Positions 35,631-44,731 of a DNA stretch of 64,000 nt are shown piece after piece. A program made the translations under genes and the position numbers. This stretch comes from Actinomycetes bacterium (lineage in GTDB: Bacteria > Actinomycetota > Thermoleophilia > Solirubrobacterales > Solirubrobacteraceae): the NCBI GenBank assembly GCA_021792455.1, contig JAJYUP010000002.1, forward strand, positions 1-64,000, given 5' to 3'. The number at the start of each line of letters is the position of its first letter. Positions within the stretch are counted from its first letter, which is position 1. Under the pieces are notes generated by a model. It was not told the origin of the DNA. It saw only the letters and a program-made list of their open reading frames with translations, and searched no databases.

Positions 35631-36364
35631 GCGAAGAGGCGGCACCTGCCTCAGAGGGTGGCGCGACGTTCGCGCCGCAGCCAACTCAGGTCGAGCCAAC
35701 TGAGGTCGAGCCAACTGAGGTCGAAGGCGTGCTCACCTCCACGCTCCTCAGCGCAGTTCAGAGGCATGGGTCAGGGGCGGTCCTGCTCTGCTCGTTCCAG
35801 AAGGAGGAGTCTGTGCTCATCGACGAGCTCGTCCGCATCGGCGGCGGCAGCACGCCGGTGAGAATCGTGATGATCGACACAGGCGTCCTCTTTGAGGAGA
35901 CGATTCAGACCTCGCGCGAGCTCCAGCGCCACTTCGGAATCGAGGTCGAGGTGCAGGACGCGACTGGCCCTTGGACTGGACCTGAGAAATGCTGCTCGGC
36001 GGCGAAGGTCGCGGCACTTGGCCGCGCCCTCCAGCACGCGACGGCGTGGATCACAGGCGTCAGGCGAGAGCAGGCGCCGACGAGGGCGAACGCGCAGCTG
36101 ATCGAACGGGATGAGGCTCGCGCGATCGAGAAGTACAACCCACTCGCCTTCTGGACGGAGGAGGACATCTGGCGGCGCATCCACCGCAGGGGCCTGCCAT
36201 ACAACATCCTGCACGACCATGGCTACGACTCGATCGGGTGCAGACCCTGCACGATGCCGGGCAGGGGACGGGCAGGACGCTGGGCGGGGACGGAGAAGAC
36301 GGAGTGTGGGCTGCATGTGCCGCCGCAGGCGATGCCGCTTGCAGCAGAGACCAGACAGGATTGA
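35627..36364 (+). CDS. cysH: adenylylsulfate (APS) reductase, iron-sulfur type
   Basis: The protein is 245 residues from GTG 35627, overlapping the previous stop (GTGA). The frame is open to 35465 inside the reductase gene, and that part is a shadow. The PP-loop-like region is LLCSFQKEESVLIDELVRI. C122-C123 (EKCCSAAKV) and C205-x2-C208 (GCRPCTM) form the [4Fe-4S] motif that marks APS rather than PAPS reductases. C227 in ECGLH is the catalytic residue that forms the sulfo-enzyme. It releases sulfite for the upstream reductase. The N-terminus carries a 15-bp repeat (35681-35725) giving VEPTE units. Confidence 0.92.
   Translation: MSEEAAPASEGGATFAPQPTQVEPTEVEPTEVEGVLTSTLLSAVQRHGSGAVLLCSFQKEESVLIDELVRIGGGSTPVRIVMIDTGVLFEETIQTSRELQRHFGIEVEVQDATGPWTGPEKCCSAAKVAALGRALQHATAWITGVRREQAPTRANAQLIERDEARAIEKYNPLAFWTEEDIWRRIHRRGLPYNILHDHGYDSIGCRPCTMPGRGRAGRWAGTEKTECGLHVPPQAMPLAAETRQD
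35681..35725 (+). repeat. 15-bp tandem repeat (3 copies) in the cysH N-terminus
   Basis: Units CCAACTGAGGTCGAG start at 35681, 35696 and 35711, with one change in the first and one in the last. They encode PT(Q/E)VE repeats between the start codon and the catalytic domain, where no conserved structure is expected. Confidence 0.85.
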
Positions 36365-36386
36365 TCCTGCCTCGAGGCGAAGAGGA

Positions 36387-36416
36387 TTGACTCTGGAGCC
36401 AAAGCACCCCAATATG
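36387..36416 (+). promoter_or_regulatory. weak candidate promoter before the TSUP permease gene
   Basis: TTGACT (36387-36392) is followed after 18 bp by AATATG (36411-36416). The 90-bp gap between cysH and the permease gene is the longest inside this operon, so an internal promoter is possible. The -10 match is only three of six. Confidence 0.25.
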
Positions 36417-36454
36417 TTGGTCGTGAGATCCAGCGTTAGCATCACGTTAGGTGA

Positions 36455-37441
36455 ATGATGCTTGGCATCAAAGTTGAGACCGTGCTGTTCGGGGCCCTCG
36501 TCGGGCTGCTGATCGGCTTCACCGGCATTGGCGGCGGGTCCATCATGACCCCGCTGCTCATCATCGCGCTTGGCGTCGCGCCGGTCACCGCGATAGGCAC
36601 CGACCTCGCCTACGGGGCAGTCACGAAGACCTTCGGCGCAGTCAACCACCTCCGCAGGCGCAACATCGACTTCCGCGTGTACAAGTGGCTCGCCCTTGGG
36701 TCCCTGCCGGGCACGCTGCTTGGCGTCATCCTCGTCGGCAGGCTCCGTGCCTCCTATGGGCACCGCTTCGAAGATGTCCTGCTTGGGGTCGTCGGCGGCG
36801 CTCTGCTCATCGTCGCGATCGTCGTTCTCCTCAGGACGATGCTGCCCATGCAGCCTGATCGCAGGGAGGGGCAGCGCTTCGAGTTCACAACCGGCGCGAA
36901 GCTCGCCGCGGTTCTGCTTGGGCTCTTCCTTGGCACGATCCTTGGGCTCACCTCCGTCGGCACTGGCGCCCTCATCGGCGTTGCGATGATGCTCGTCTTC
37001 AGGCTGACGCCTCAGCGCACCGCCGGCACGAGCGTGTTCCTCGGCGCCTGCCTGCTGTGGGTCGCAGCGATTGGTTACCTCGCGATCGGACAGGTCGACT
37101 TCACGCTCATGGGCAACATCCTCATCGGTTCGATCCCTGGCGTCTGGGTCGGATCGCTGCTCGTCAACAGGGTGGCTGACCAGGCGCTGCGCGTCACGCT
37201 CGCAGCGGTGCTGCTCGGATCTGCGCTCGCAAGCCTTGGCAAGGCGGGTGCGAGCATGCCAACCACAGCTATCATCGGCGCACCGCTTGGGGTCGGCGCG
37301 CTTGGCTGGCTCACGCATCGCCGGCGCGCCAGGCCTGCTCTGGGCGCAGGTGGCGCAAGGGCGAGAACAGGCGGCGGCATCGGCGTCGGCACAGGCACGC
37401 TCGCTGCGGGAACAACGAGACTGAGACCAGAGGATCACTGA
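36455..37441 (+). CDS. TSUP (TauE/SafE-family) permease, probable sulfate importer
   Basis: The protein is 328 residues from ATG 36455 (a second ATG at 36458, AGGTG just upstream). Eight or so hydrophobic spans are arranged as two halves, each opening with the family's glycine motif: LIGFTGIGGGSIMTPLLI near the start and LGLTSVGTGALIGVAMML in the middle. The C-terminal 35 residues are Gly/Ala/Arg-rich and cytoplasmic in character. The family moves sulfite, sulfate or organosulfonates. Placement between cysH and cysD mirrors the CysZ sulfate permease of Corynebacterium, so uptake of sulfate is the likely role. Direction is not provable from sequence. Confidence 0.85.
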   Translation: MMLGIKVETVLFGALVGLLIGFTGIGGGSIMTPLLIIALGVAPVTAIGTDLAYGAVTKTFGAVNHLRRRNIDFRVYKWLALGSLPGTLLGVILVGRLRASYGHRFEDVLLGVVGGALLIVAIVVLLRTMLPMQPDRREGQRFEFTTGAKLAAVLLGLFLGTILGLTSVGTGALIGVAMMLVFRLTPQRTAGTSVFLGACLLWVAAIGYLAIGQVDFTLMGNILIGSIPGVWVGSLLVNRVADQALRVTLAAVLLGSALASLGKAGASMPTTAIIGAPLGVGALGWLTHRRRARPALGAGGARARTGGGIGVGTGTLAAGTTRLRPEDH

Positions 37442-37444
37442 CTG

Positions 37445-38362
37445 ATGAGCGTCACAGCGCGACCGGAGCTGAGCCACCTCCAGGCGCTCGAGTCAGAGGC
37501 GATTCACGTGATGAGAGAGGTCGCCGCCGAATTCGAGCGCCCTGTCATGCTGTTCAGCGGGGGCAAGGATTCGATCGTGATGCTCCGCCTCGCAGAGAAG
37601 GCGTTCCGGCCTGGCCGCTTCCCCTTCCCGCTGATGCACGTCGACACTGGCCACAACTTCCCTGAGGTGATCGAGTTCAGGGACCGTCGTACAGCGGAGC
37701 TTTCCGAGCAGCTCATCATCGCCTCCGTTCAAGAGTCGATCGACAAGGGGCGCGTCGTCGAGGAGACGGGCCCAAGGGCCTCACGCAACCGCCTCCAGAC
37801 GGTGACGCTGCTCGACGCGATCGCCCACCATCGCTTCGACGCCGCTTTTGGAGGTGCCAGGCGGGACGAGGAGCGCGCGCGGGCGAAGGAGCGGATCTTC
37901 TCCTTCAGAGACGACTTCGGCCAGTGGGACCCGAAGAACCAGCGACCAGAGCTGTGGAACCTCTACAACGGCAAGATCCGGCGGGGCGAGCACGTGCGGG
38001 TGTTCCCGCTCTCCAACTGGACTGAGCTCGACGTCTGGGAGTACATCGATCGGGAGTCCCTCGAGGTCCCCTCCATCTACTTCGCGCACGAGCGCAAGGT
38101 GTTCAAGCGCGACGGGATGCTGTACGCGTGGCGCGAGGACGCTCAGCTCATCGACGGAGAGCAGGTCTTCACCGAGAAGGTGCGCTATCGCACCGTTGGG
38201 GACATGAGCTGCACTGGCGGCATACGGTCTGAAGCTGCAACGCTCGGTGAAGTGGTCGCAGAGATAGCGGCAGCGAGGATCACGGAGCGTGGGGAGACGC
38301 GAGCGGATGACCGGTTCTCTGAGGCTGCGATGGAGGACCGAAAGAAGGCGGGCTACTTTTGA
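37445..38362 (+). CDS. cysD: sulfate adenylyltransferase subunit 2
   Basis: This 305-residue protein contains the ATP pyrophosphatase P-loop SGGKDSIVMLRLA at about 38-50, then MHVDTGHNFPEVIEFRDR, AFGGARRDEERARAKERIFS and LSNWTELDVWEYI, all diagnostic of CysD. It makes APS from sulfate and ATP, driven by GTP hydrolysis on CysN. It starts 3 bp after the permease stop, and its stop overlaps the cysN start, so translation is probably coupled. Confidence 0.95.
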   Translation: MSVTARPELSHLQALESEAIHVMREVAAEFERPVMLFSGGKDSIVMLRLAEKAFRPGRFPFPLMHVDTGHNFPEVIEFRDRRTAELSEQLIIASVQESIDKGRVVEETGPRASRNRLQTVTLLDAIAHHRFDAAFGGARRDEERARAKERIFSFRDDFGQWDPKNQRPELWNLYNGKIRRGEHVRVFPLSNWTELDVWEYIDRESLEVPSIYFAHERKVFKRDGMLYAWREDAQLIDGEQVFTEKVRYRTVGDMSCTGGIRSEAATLGEVVAEIAAARITERGETRADDRFSEAAMEDRKKAGYF

Positions 38363-39648
38363 CGCTCGACCTGCTCCGATTCACGACCGCCGGATCTGTC
38401 GACGACGGCAAGAGCACGCTCATAGGCAGGCTGCTCTACGACTGCAAGCAGGTCTTCGACGACCAGCTCCAGCATGTCGCGGAGGCGAGCGTGAGGCGCG
38501 GAGGCGCGGGCTCGCTCGACCTCGCGCTGCTCACGGACGGGCTTCGCGCAGAGCGCGAGCAGGGCATCACGATCGACGTCGCCTATCGCTACTTCGCAAC
38601 CTCTGCCCACGACGGGACGCCTGGCAGGCGCTTCATCATCGCGGACTGCCCTGGCCACCAGCAGTACACCCGCAACATGGTCACTGGCGCCTCCAACGCC
38701 GACCTGTCCGTCATCCTCATCGACGCGCGGAGAGGGGTGCTCGAGCAGAGCAAGCGACACGCCTTCATCAGCTCGCTGCTTGGCATCCCCCACATGGTCA
38801 TCGCCGTCAACAAGATGGACCTCGTCGATTACTCGCAAGACCGCTTCGACGAGATAGTCGCCGACTTCGCAGGCTTCGCTGCGAAGCTGCATTTCGCCTC
38901 CGACCTCACCTACGTCCCGATCTCCGCGCTCGACGGCGACAACGTCGTCAAGCAGTCGGCGAGGATGAGCTGGTATGAAGGGCCGACCCTGCTGCAGCTG
39001 CTCGAGACGGTCGAGGTCGCCTTCGACCACCCCTTCGACGTTCCAGCGCGCTTTCCAGTTCAGTGGGTGATCAGGCCTGATGGGGCCTCTGGCGCGGCGG
39101 ACTACAGGGGCTACGCGGGTCAGATCGCATCCGGAGCGCTGCGCGTCGGAGAAGAGATAACAGTGCTGCCCGCAGGCCAGCGCACGAGGATCGCCGCGAT
39201 CGACACCTACGACGGTGCTCTCGAGACCGCGGTGGCACCGATGTCGGTCACGCTGCGCCTGCAGGACGAGCTCGACGTCTCCCGGGGCGAGCTGATCTGC
39301 CCGGCAGACGACCCGCCCCGCATCGCCAAGGAGCTGGAGGCAGACATCTGCTGGATGACGGACACGCCGCTCCACGAGGGGGGGCGCTGCCTTCTCAAGC
39401 ACACGACGAGAACGGCTTCCGCGATCGTCGAGCGCCTGCTCGACGTCATCGACGTACACACGCTGCAGCGCTCGAGCTCGCCTCAGCAGCTGCGCCTCAA
39501 CGACATCGGCAGGGTCAGCCTCCGCATGAGCACGCCGCTCGCGATCGACCCCTATCGCGAGAACCGGCGCACAGGCAGCTTCATCCTCATCGACGAAGCC
39601 ACGAACGGGACAGTCGCGGCTGGGATGATCTGCGCGCCAGACAGTTGA
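38359..39648 (+). CDS. cysN: sulfate adenylyltransferase subunit 1 (GTPase)
   Basis: The protein is 429 residues from TTG 38359, overlapping the cysD stop in TTGA. GTPase motifs are in order: G1 SVDDGKSTLIGRLL (13-26), G2 region EQGITIDVAYRY, G3 DCPGHQQYTRN and G4 NKMDLVDYS. Two beta-barrel domains follow, as in EF-Tu-like factors. It couples GTP hydrolysis to APS formation by CysD. No C-terminal APS kinase (CysC) domain is present, consistent with the APS-type reductase in this operon. It is the last gene of the operon. Confidence 0.95.
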   Translation: MTLDLLRFTTAGSVDDGKSTLIGRLLYDCKQVFDDQLQHVAEASVRRGGAGSLDLALLTDGLRAEREQGITIDVAYRYFATSAHDGTPGRRFIIADCPGHQQYTRNMVTGASNADLSVILIDARRGVLEQSKRHAFISSLLGIPHMVIAVNKMDLVDYSQDRFDEIVADFAGFAAKLHFASDLTYVPISALDGDNVVKQSARMSWYEGPTLLQLLETVEVAFDHPFDVPARFPVQWVIRPDGASGAADYRGYAGQIASGALRVGEEITVLPAGQRTRIAAIDTYDGALETAVAPMSVTLRLQDELDVSRGELICPADDPPRIAKELEADICWMTDTPLHEGGRCLLKHTTRTASAIVERLLDVIDVHTLQRSSSPQQLRLNDIGRVSLRMSTPLAIDPYRENRRTGSFILIDEATNGTVAAGMICAPDS

Positions 39649-39689
39649 CCCCTGCTGTCAACTATTGTTCCGTCTGCAAATGTCGTCCA

Positions 39690-39776
39690 CGACCTGCCCG
39701 CCGATGTCCGACACGTCCTGCCTGCCAATCTCCACGACCTGCCCGCCGATGTCCGCGACCTGCCCGCCGATGTCCG
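39690..39776 (+). repeat. 21-bp leader repeats in frame with the downstream carboxylase gene
   Basis: CGACCTGCCCGCCGATGTCC+G occurs exactly at 39690, 39735 and 39756, with degenerate units (CCTGCCAATSTTC-like) at 39718-39732 and 39786-39800. Read in the carboxylase frame they give DLPADVR, VLPANLH and VQPANVR, and the actual start region VMPAMFS fits the same period. The frame is open back to the cysN stop but has no ATG, GTG or TTG before 39808, so it is a leader, not a coding extension. Confidence 0.85.
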
Positions 39777-39816
39777 ACGGGTCCAGCCTGCCAATGTTCG
39801 AGCCGTCATGCCTGCC

Positions 39817-41622
39817 ATGTTCTCGAAGGTACTCGTAGCCAACCGCGGAGAGATCGCGATCCGCGTCATCAGGGCGCTCGAGGAGATGGGGATCGCCTCG
39901 GTCGCCGTCTACTCTGAGATCGATCGAGACGCACTGCACGCAAAGCGCGCAGCGGAGGCCTACAACCTCGGAGACGGGCCCGCTTCTGAGAACTACCTGC
40001 ACGTCGAAAAGATGATCGACGTCGCGAGGCGGGCAAAAGCAGACGCGATCCACCCTGGCTACGGCTTCCTCGCGGAGAACGCGCCCTTCGCGTCGGCCTG
40101 CGAGCAGGCGGGCATCGTCTTCATCGGGCCGCCCCCATCTGCGATCGAGGCGATGGGCAGCAAGACGAAGGCGAGAGAGCTGATGAAGGCGGCTGGCGTG
40201 CCGATCGTGCCCGGTACGACAGAGCCTGTTGCAAGCGTCGAGGAGGCGCTCGAGCTCGCAAAGAAGGAGATCGGCTTCCCCGTCGCGGTGAAGGCTGCAG
40301 GCGGCGGGGGCGGCAAGGGCTTCAGGGTTGCCCTGAAGGAGTCTGAGCTGCAGTCCGCCTTTGAGGGCGCAAGCAGGGAAGGAGAGAAGTTCTTCGCAGA
40401 TGGGACGGTCTATCTGGAGCGGTACCTGCCAGACCCCAGGCACGTAGAGGTGCAGATCCTTGGCGACAGGCACGGCAACGTCATCCATCTCGGCGAGCGG
40501 GACTGCTCGATCCAACGTCGCCACCAGAAGGTGATCGAGGAGTCGCCCGCGCCAGAGTGGATAGTCGACCCTCAGCTGCGCGAGCGCATCGGCAAGATCG
40601 GCGTCGAAGCTGCGAGGGCGGTCGGCTACGTCGGTGCAGGCACGATCGAGGGCCTGCTCCAGGACGGCGAGTACTACTTCCTCGAGATGAACACGAGGGT
40701 TCAGGTCGAGCATTGCGTCACGGAGATGACGACGGGCATCGACATCGTGAAGGAAGGGGTGAGGGCCGCCGCGGGCGAGCCGCTGTCGATCAGCCAGGAG
40801 CAGGTGTCACTGCGAGGGCATGCGATCGAGTGCCGCATCAACGCAGAGGACGCCTCGAAGGGGTTCGCCCCCGCCCCAGGCAAGATCGGCCGCTACAGAG
40901 AGCCGTCTGGGCCGGGCGTGCGAGTCGACTCCGGCGTCGGCGAGCATGGTGAAGTCTCGCCGATGTACGACCCTATGGTCGCGAAGCTGATCGTCTGGGA
41001 CGTCGACCGCAGGCAGGCGACGAAGCGGATGCTGCGCGCCCTGAACGAATATGAGATCGAGGGCCTGAGGACGCTCATTCCATTCCACAAGGCCCTGTTG
41101 TCGAGCGAGCAGTGGGAGAGAGGCGAGACCTGCAGAGACCTGCTCGAAGACAAGCAGTGGCTGAAGAGCCTTGCCTTCGAACCGAAGGAGCCGGAGGCTG
41201 GAGCGCAGCAGACGCAGAAAGAGGCGCTCGTCGAGCGCTCCTACACCGTCGAGGTCTCAGGCAAGCGGTTCGACGTGAAGGTGCTCGGCGCGCCAGTCGC
41301 AGGCGGCGCGATCGCGAATGCCACCTCGAACGGCGCCCAGAGCGCGCAGCGATCAGGGCCGAAGCGCGCCAAGCGTGGGGGCAGCTCAGGCGGTGGCCCC
41401 GATACGCTCAGCTCGCCTCTCCAAGGAAACATGTGGAAGGTGCTCGTGCAGCAGGGGGACACCGTCGAGGAGGGACAGCTGCTCTGCATAATCGAGGCGA
41501 TGAAGATGGAGAACGAGATCACCGCCCACAAGCCTGGCGTCATCGTCGAGCTGCCGATCGAGGAGGGGGCCCCAATCGCGGCGGGCGCCCCAATCGCGAC
41601 GATAAAGGACGCCGCCTCTTAG
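39817..41622 (+). CDS. accA: acetyl/propionyl-CoA carboxylase alpha subunit (biotin carboxylase plus BCCP)
   Basis: The protein is 601 residues from ATG 39817 (MFSKVLVANRGEIAIRV is the family's usual start; ATG 39808 is three codons upstream). The biotin carboxylase domain is residues 1-445, with the ATP-grasp loop KAAGGGGGKGFRVA, the HLGERDCSIQRRHQKVIEE segment and EMNTRVQVEHCVTEM. A linker follows, then a biotin carrier domain with the biotinyl lysine K563 in EAMKMEN. It carboxylates biotin with bicarbonate and ATP and serves the beta subunit, here probably PccB at 31865. It stands alone, with no close operon partner on either side. Confidence 0.92.
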   Translation: MFSKVLVANRGEIAIRVIRALEEMGIASVAVYSEIDRDALHAKRAAEAYNLGDGPASENYLHVEKMIDVARRAKADAIHPGYGFLAENAPFASACEQAGIVFIGPPPSAIEAMGSKTKARELMKAAGVPIVPGTTEPVASVEEALELAKKEIGFPVAVKAAGGGGGKGFRVALKESELQSAFEGASREGEKFFADGTVYLERYLPDPRHVEVQILGDRHGNVIHLGERDCSIQRRHQKVIEESPAPEWIVDPQLRERIGKIGVEAARAVGYVGAGTIEGLLQDGEYYFLEMNTRVQVEHCVTEMTTGIDIVKEGVRAAAGEPLSISQEQVSLRGHAIECRINAEDASKGFAPAPGKIGRYREPSGPGVRVDSGVGEHGEVSPMYDPMVAKLIVWDVDRRQATKRMLRALNEYEIEGLRTLIPFHKALLSSEQWERGETCRDLLEDKQWLKSLAFEPKEPEAGAQQTQKEALVERSYTVEVSGKRFDVKVLGAPVAGGAIANATSNGAQSAQRSGPKRAKRGGSSGGGPDTLSSPLQGNMWKVLVQQGDTVEEGQLLCIIEAMKMENEITAHKPGVIVELPIEEGAPIAAGAPIATIKDAAS

Positions 41623-41623
41623 C

Positions 41624-41760
41624 TCGGGCGCCGTCTCCCGCGCGGACGCCACCCACTCAACGTGAGCACCGTCTCCCGCGAGGACGCCCCCTCTCAGCGC
41701 GGGCGCCGTCTCCCGCGAGGACGCCCCCTCTCAGCGCGGGCGCCGTCTTCTCGATCGGCG
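41624..41760. repeat. 37-38-bp tandem repeat downstream of the carboxylase alpha gene
   Basis: The core GTCTCCCGCGAGGACGCC recurs at 41633, 41671 and 41708, and in altered form at 41745, with spacings of 38, 37 and 37 bp. It fills the 158-bp gap between the convergent carboxylase and HAD genes. No terminator-like stem with a T-run is visible. Confidence 0.85.
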
Positions 41761-41780
41761 TCTCAGGCCTCCCCGGCCTC

Positions 41781-42488
41781 TCACGCCTCCCCTCCCGCTT
41801 CTTCGATCAGCTTCACGGCCTCTCTCACCGTGGCCACTTCCGCTGTCGGCTTCCGCTCCGATGCCTCGAGCGCTCTTCTGCTGCGGTTCACCCAGATCAC
41901 TGGAATCCGCTGCTTCACGCAGGGCGCGACGTCGTGGTAGTGGCTCGCCGCGACGTGCACCCAGCCCTTCTTGCCGCCGATTCGCCGCGCAAACTCGACG
42001 AAGTGTGCCGCTTCAGGCTTGTATGAGCGCACCTGCTGAGCCGTTACGACGAGATCGAAGTCGATCGGTATGTGCCGGCGCGTCTGGCCGAGCAGCTTGT
42101 CGTCGATGTTCGCGATCAAGCCGAGACTGCACCTCTTCGCGAGCTTCTGCAGCTGGGCGTTCGTTTCCTTGAACGGCAGCCAGCGCGGAATCGAGTCGGG
42201 CAGAAATCCTGACCTCGACGGTTCGAGATCCCAGCCTATCCTCGCAGCGATCTCGATAGCGGTCCGCCTCAGCACCTCAGCGTAGAGCTCGTATGACCCG
42301 GCTTCTATCTCCTGCGAGACCTCGTGGAAGAGCGCAATCAGCGCCGCCCTGTCGACCATCTGAAAGCCGTCTCTCTCCGCCTCCCGCACGAAGGCGTCAT
42401 AGACCCCGGACTCCCAGTCGATCAACGTCCCATAGACGTCGAACGTCACCCATGTGAGATTCTTCGGAAGCGGCATCAGCTCGCGCAT
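41781..42488 (-). CDS. HAD-superfamily hydrolase, haloacid dehalogenase (type II)-like
   Basis: The protein is 235 residues from ATG 42488; the frame is open to 42566. HAD motif I is TFDVYGTLIDWESG (nucleophile Asp in DVYGT), motif II is LGLIANIDD, the lysine motif is RSYKPEAAHF, and motif III/IV lies near HVAASHYHDVAPC, where H replaces the more usual acidic first residue. It is closest to L-2-haloacid dehalogenases and related phosphatases. The substrate is not predictable. It is divergent from sucC. Confidence 0.85.
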   Translation of the reverse strand: MRELMPLPKNLTWVTFDVYGTLIDWESGVYDAFVREAERDGFQMVDRAALIALFHEVSQEIEAGSYELYAEVLRRTAIEIAARIGWDLEPSRSGFLPDSIPRWLPFKETNAQLQKLAKRCSLGLIANIDDKLLGQTRRHIPIDFDLVVTAQQVRSYKPEAAHFVEFARRIGGKKGWVHVAASHYHDVAPCVKQRIPVIWVNRSRRALEASERKPTAEVATVREAVKLIEEAGGEA

Positions 42489-42652
42489 TATGCCTCGTTC
42501 AGGCGCTGGAGCGCTCGCAGGAGGCGCTCGCCGTGGCGGCACATCCGCGATCGCAGCGGCCGCCATCGCAGCGGCCGACCTCCGCCCTCGCCCAGCACTC
42601 TATCGAAGTGGTCGACGCTGGACCAGGCGCTTCGGTTAGAGTTCGCCGCGAC

Positions 42653-43819
42653 ATGGACCTGCTCGAGTATCAAGGCAAGCAGCTGTTCAGGGCTCATGGC
42701 CTCGCCGTCTCTGAGGGCAGGGCTGCGGACACCGTCGAGGACGCCGTCGCCGCCGCCGATGCGATCGGATACCCGGTCGTCGTGAAGGCCCAAGTGCTCA
42801 TCGGCGGTCGCGGGAAGGCGGGCGGCGTCAAGCTCGCCAGCAGCGCCGAGGAGGCGAGACAGCACGCCTCGAAGATCCTTGGCATGGACATAAGGGGACA
42901 CACAGTCCACACGCTGTGGATCGAGCACGCCTCGGAGATCGCCTCTGAGTACTACGCAGCGGTGCTGCTCGACCGCTCGGCGAAGCAGCCGCTCGTGATG
43001 TTCAGCACCGAGGGCGGCGTCGAGATCGAGCAGATCGCAAAGCAGACACCAGAGAGGCTCATCCGCCACCACGTCGACTACCTCGAGGGACTCAGCAGAG
43101 CGGAGTCGCTGCAGATCGCGACGGAGGGCGGCGCCGAGGAGGACGTGCGCGAGGGCGTAGCAGACGCGCTGCTCGCCCTTTATGAGGTCTGGCGGCAGGA
43201 GGACGCGACCCTCGCAGAGATCAACCCCTTGATCGTCACGCCAGACCGGCAGGTGAAGGCACTCGACGCGAAGGTCTCGCTCGACGGCAATGCGCTTTAC
43301 CGCCACCCTGACCACGCAAGCCTGTCTGACAGCCGCAACGAAGACCCAATCGAGCGGAAGGCGAAAGAACAGGGGGTCCAGTACGTCAAGCTCGACGGCG
43401 ACATCGGCATCCTTGGCAACGGCGCAGGTCTCGTGATGTCCACTCTCGACGTCGTTGCGCAGGCTGGCGGCAAACCCGCGAACTTCCTCGACGCAGGGGG
43501 CGGGTCCGACGCCGAGAAGATCAAGCAGGCGGTCGAGATCATCCTCGCCAACGACGCAGTGAAAGCGGTCCTCTTCAACATCTTCGGCGGCATCACGAGG
43601 TGCGACGAGGTCGCGAGGGGGCTCATCGGAGCGTTTGAGGAGATGGGCCCAGCGATCTCAGTTCCGTTCGTCGTTCGACTCGACGGCACGAACGATGAGG
43701 ACGGACGCAGGCTCATCGAGCAGGCGGCGCTGCCAAATGTGCACCCAGCGAAGACGATGAACGAAGCTGCAGAGAAGGTCGTGGCACTCGCCGCGGCGCA
43801 GAGCGGGAGGCAGGTCTGA
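42653..43819 (+). CDS. sucC: succinyl-CoA synthetase (ADP/GDP-forming) beta subunit
   Basis: The protein is 388 residues from ATG 42653 ([20 protein letters not shown]), which is the standard SucC N-terminus; the frame is open to 42533. The ATP-grasp region has [20 protein letters not shown], the metal site lies in LAEINPLIV, and the C-terminal CoA-ligase domain has [19 protein letters not shown] and [17 protein letters not shown]. It forms the nucleotide-binding half of the TCA-cycle enzyme. The stop codon overlaps the sucD start by one base. Confidence 0.96.
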   Translation: MDLLEYQGKQLFRAHGLAVSEGRAADTVEDAVAAADAIGYPVVVKAQVLIGGRGKAGGVKLASSAEEARQHASKILGMDIRGHTVHTLWIEHASEIASEYYAAVLLDRSAKQPLVMFSTEGGVEIEQIAKQTPERLIRHHVDYLEGLSRAESLQIATEGGAEEDVREGVADALLALYEVWRQEDATLAEINPLIVTPDRQVKALDAKVSLDGNALYRHPDHASLSDSRNEDPIERKAKEQGVQYVKLDGDIGILGNGAGLVMSTLDVVAQAGGKPANFLDAGGGSDAEKIKQAVEIILANDAVKAVLFNIFGGITRCDEVARGLIGAFEEMGPAISVPFVVRLDGTNDEDGRRLIEQAALPNVHPAKTMNEAAEKVVALAAAQSGRQV

Positions 43820-44727
43820 TGTCCGTTCTCGTCGACAGCAGCACCCGCCTCGCCGTCGCTGGCATCACCGGCCGTGAGGGGTCTTTTCACACGCTCAACA
43901 ACAGGCGGTACGGCACGAACGTGGTCGGCGGGGTGACCCCTGGCAAGGGCGGCCAGGACGTCGAGGGCATCCCCGTCTTCGACAGCTGGGCTGAAGCCGT
44001 TGCGCAGACGCAGCCGAACACGGCGATGATCTTCGTCCCTCCGCGTTTTGCAGCAGATTCGATCCTCGAGGCGGCCGATGCGGGCATAGAGCTGATCGTC
44101 GCGATCACAGAGGGCATCCCCGCCCATGACGAGCTGCGCGTCTACAACACGCTGCAGCGCCACCGGGAAGACGGGCACCGCGCACGCCTCGTCGGGCCGA
44201 ACTGTCCTGGGATCCTCTCGCCTGGCAAGGCGAACGTCGGGATCATCCCCGCCTCGTTCTTCAAGGAGGGCAACGTCGGTGTCGTCTCGAGGTCTGGCAC
44301 GCTCACCTACCAGATCGGAAACGAGATCGCCCAGGCGGGGTTCGGCAACAGCACGATCGTCGGCATCGGCGGCGATCCTGTGCCTGGATCCTCCTTTGTC
44401 GACATCCTGCAGCTTTTCGAGCAGGACGACGAGACGGAGCTCATCGTGCTCTCAGGAGAGATCGGCGGCTCCGCGGAGGAGGAGGCAGCGGACTACATCG
44501 AGCAGTTCGTCACAAAGCCGGTCGTCGCCTACATCGCCGGCTTCACGGCGCCGCCTGGCAAGCAGATGGGACACGCAGGCGCGATCGTGTCTGGCTCCTC
44601 TGGCACCGCGGCCGCAAAGGCGGAGGCCCTCGAAGCAAAGGGGGTCCGTGTGGGTCGCACGCCGACGGAAGTCGCAGCGATCGCCGTCGAGATGCTTGGC
44701 GTCGCGCCGCAGTCGCGAGTACTCTGA
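43819..44727 (+). CDS. sucD: succinyl-CoA synthetase alpha subunit
   Basis: The 302-residue protein has the CoA-binding Rossmann part [20 protein letters not shown], then [18 protein letters not shown]. The active-site histidine is in [16 protein letters not shown], and [12 protein letters not shown] and [14 protein letters not shown] are typical. The histidine carries the phosphate between succinyl-CoA and the nucleotide on SucC. It overlaps sucC by 1 bp and is followed 4 bp later by a small coiled-coil protein gene. Confidence 0.96.
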   Translation: MSVLVDSSTRLAVAGITGREGSFHTLNNRRYGTNVVGGVTPGKGGQDVEGIPVFDSWAEAVAQTQPNTAMIFVPPRFAADSILEAADAGIELIVAITEGIPAHDELRVYNTLQRHREDGHRARLVGPNCPGILSPGKANVGIIPASFFKEGNVGVVSRSGTLTYQIGNEIAQAGFGNSTIVGIGGDPVPGSSFVDILQLFEQDDETELIVLSGEIGGSAEEEAADYIEQFVTKPVVAYIAGFTAPPGKQMGHAGAIVSGSSGTAAAKAEALEAKGVRVGRTPTEVAAIAVEMLGVAPQSRVL

Positions 44728-44731
44728 CAGC

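Noticed and set aside
35771..37477. Long antisense open frame of 568 codons opposite cysH and the permease gene
   Set aside because: High-G+C shadow of two clearly recognised genes; composition is Arg/Asp/Glu-rich with no domain.
44126..44731. 202-codon upstream extension of the small coiled-coil gene
   Set aside because: Entirely inside sucD in another frame, Ser/Arg-rich shadow text.
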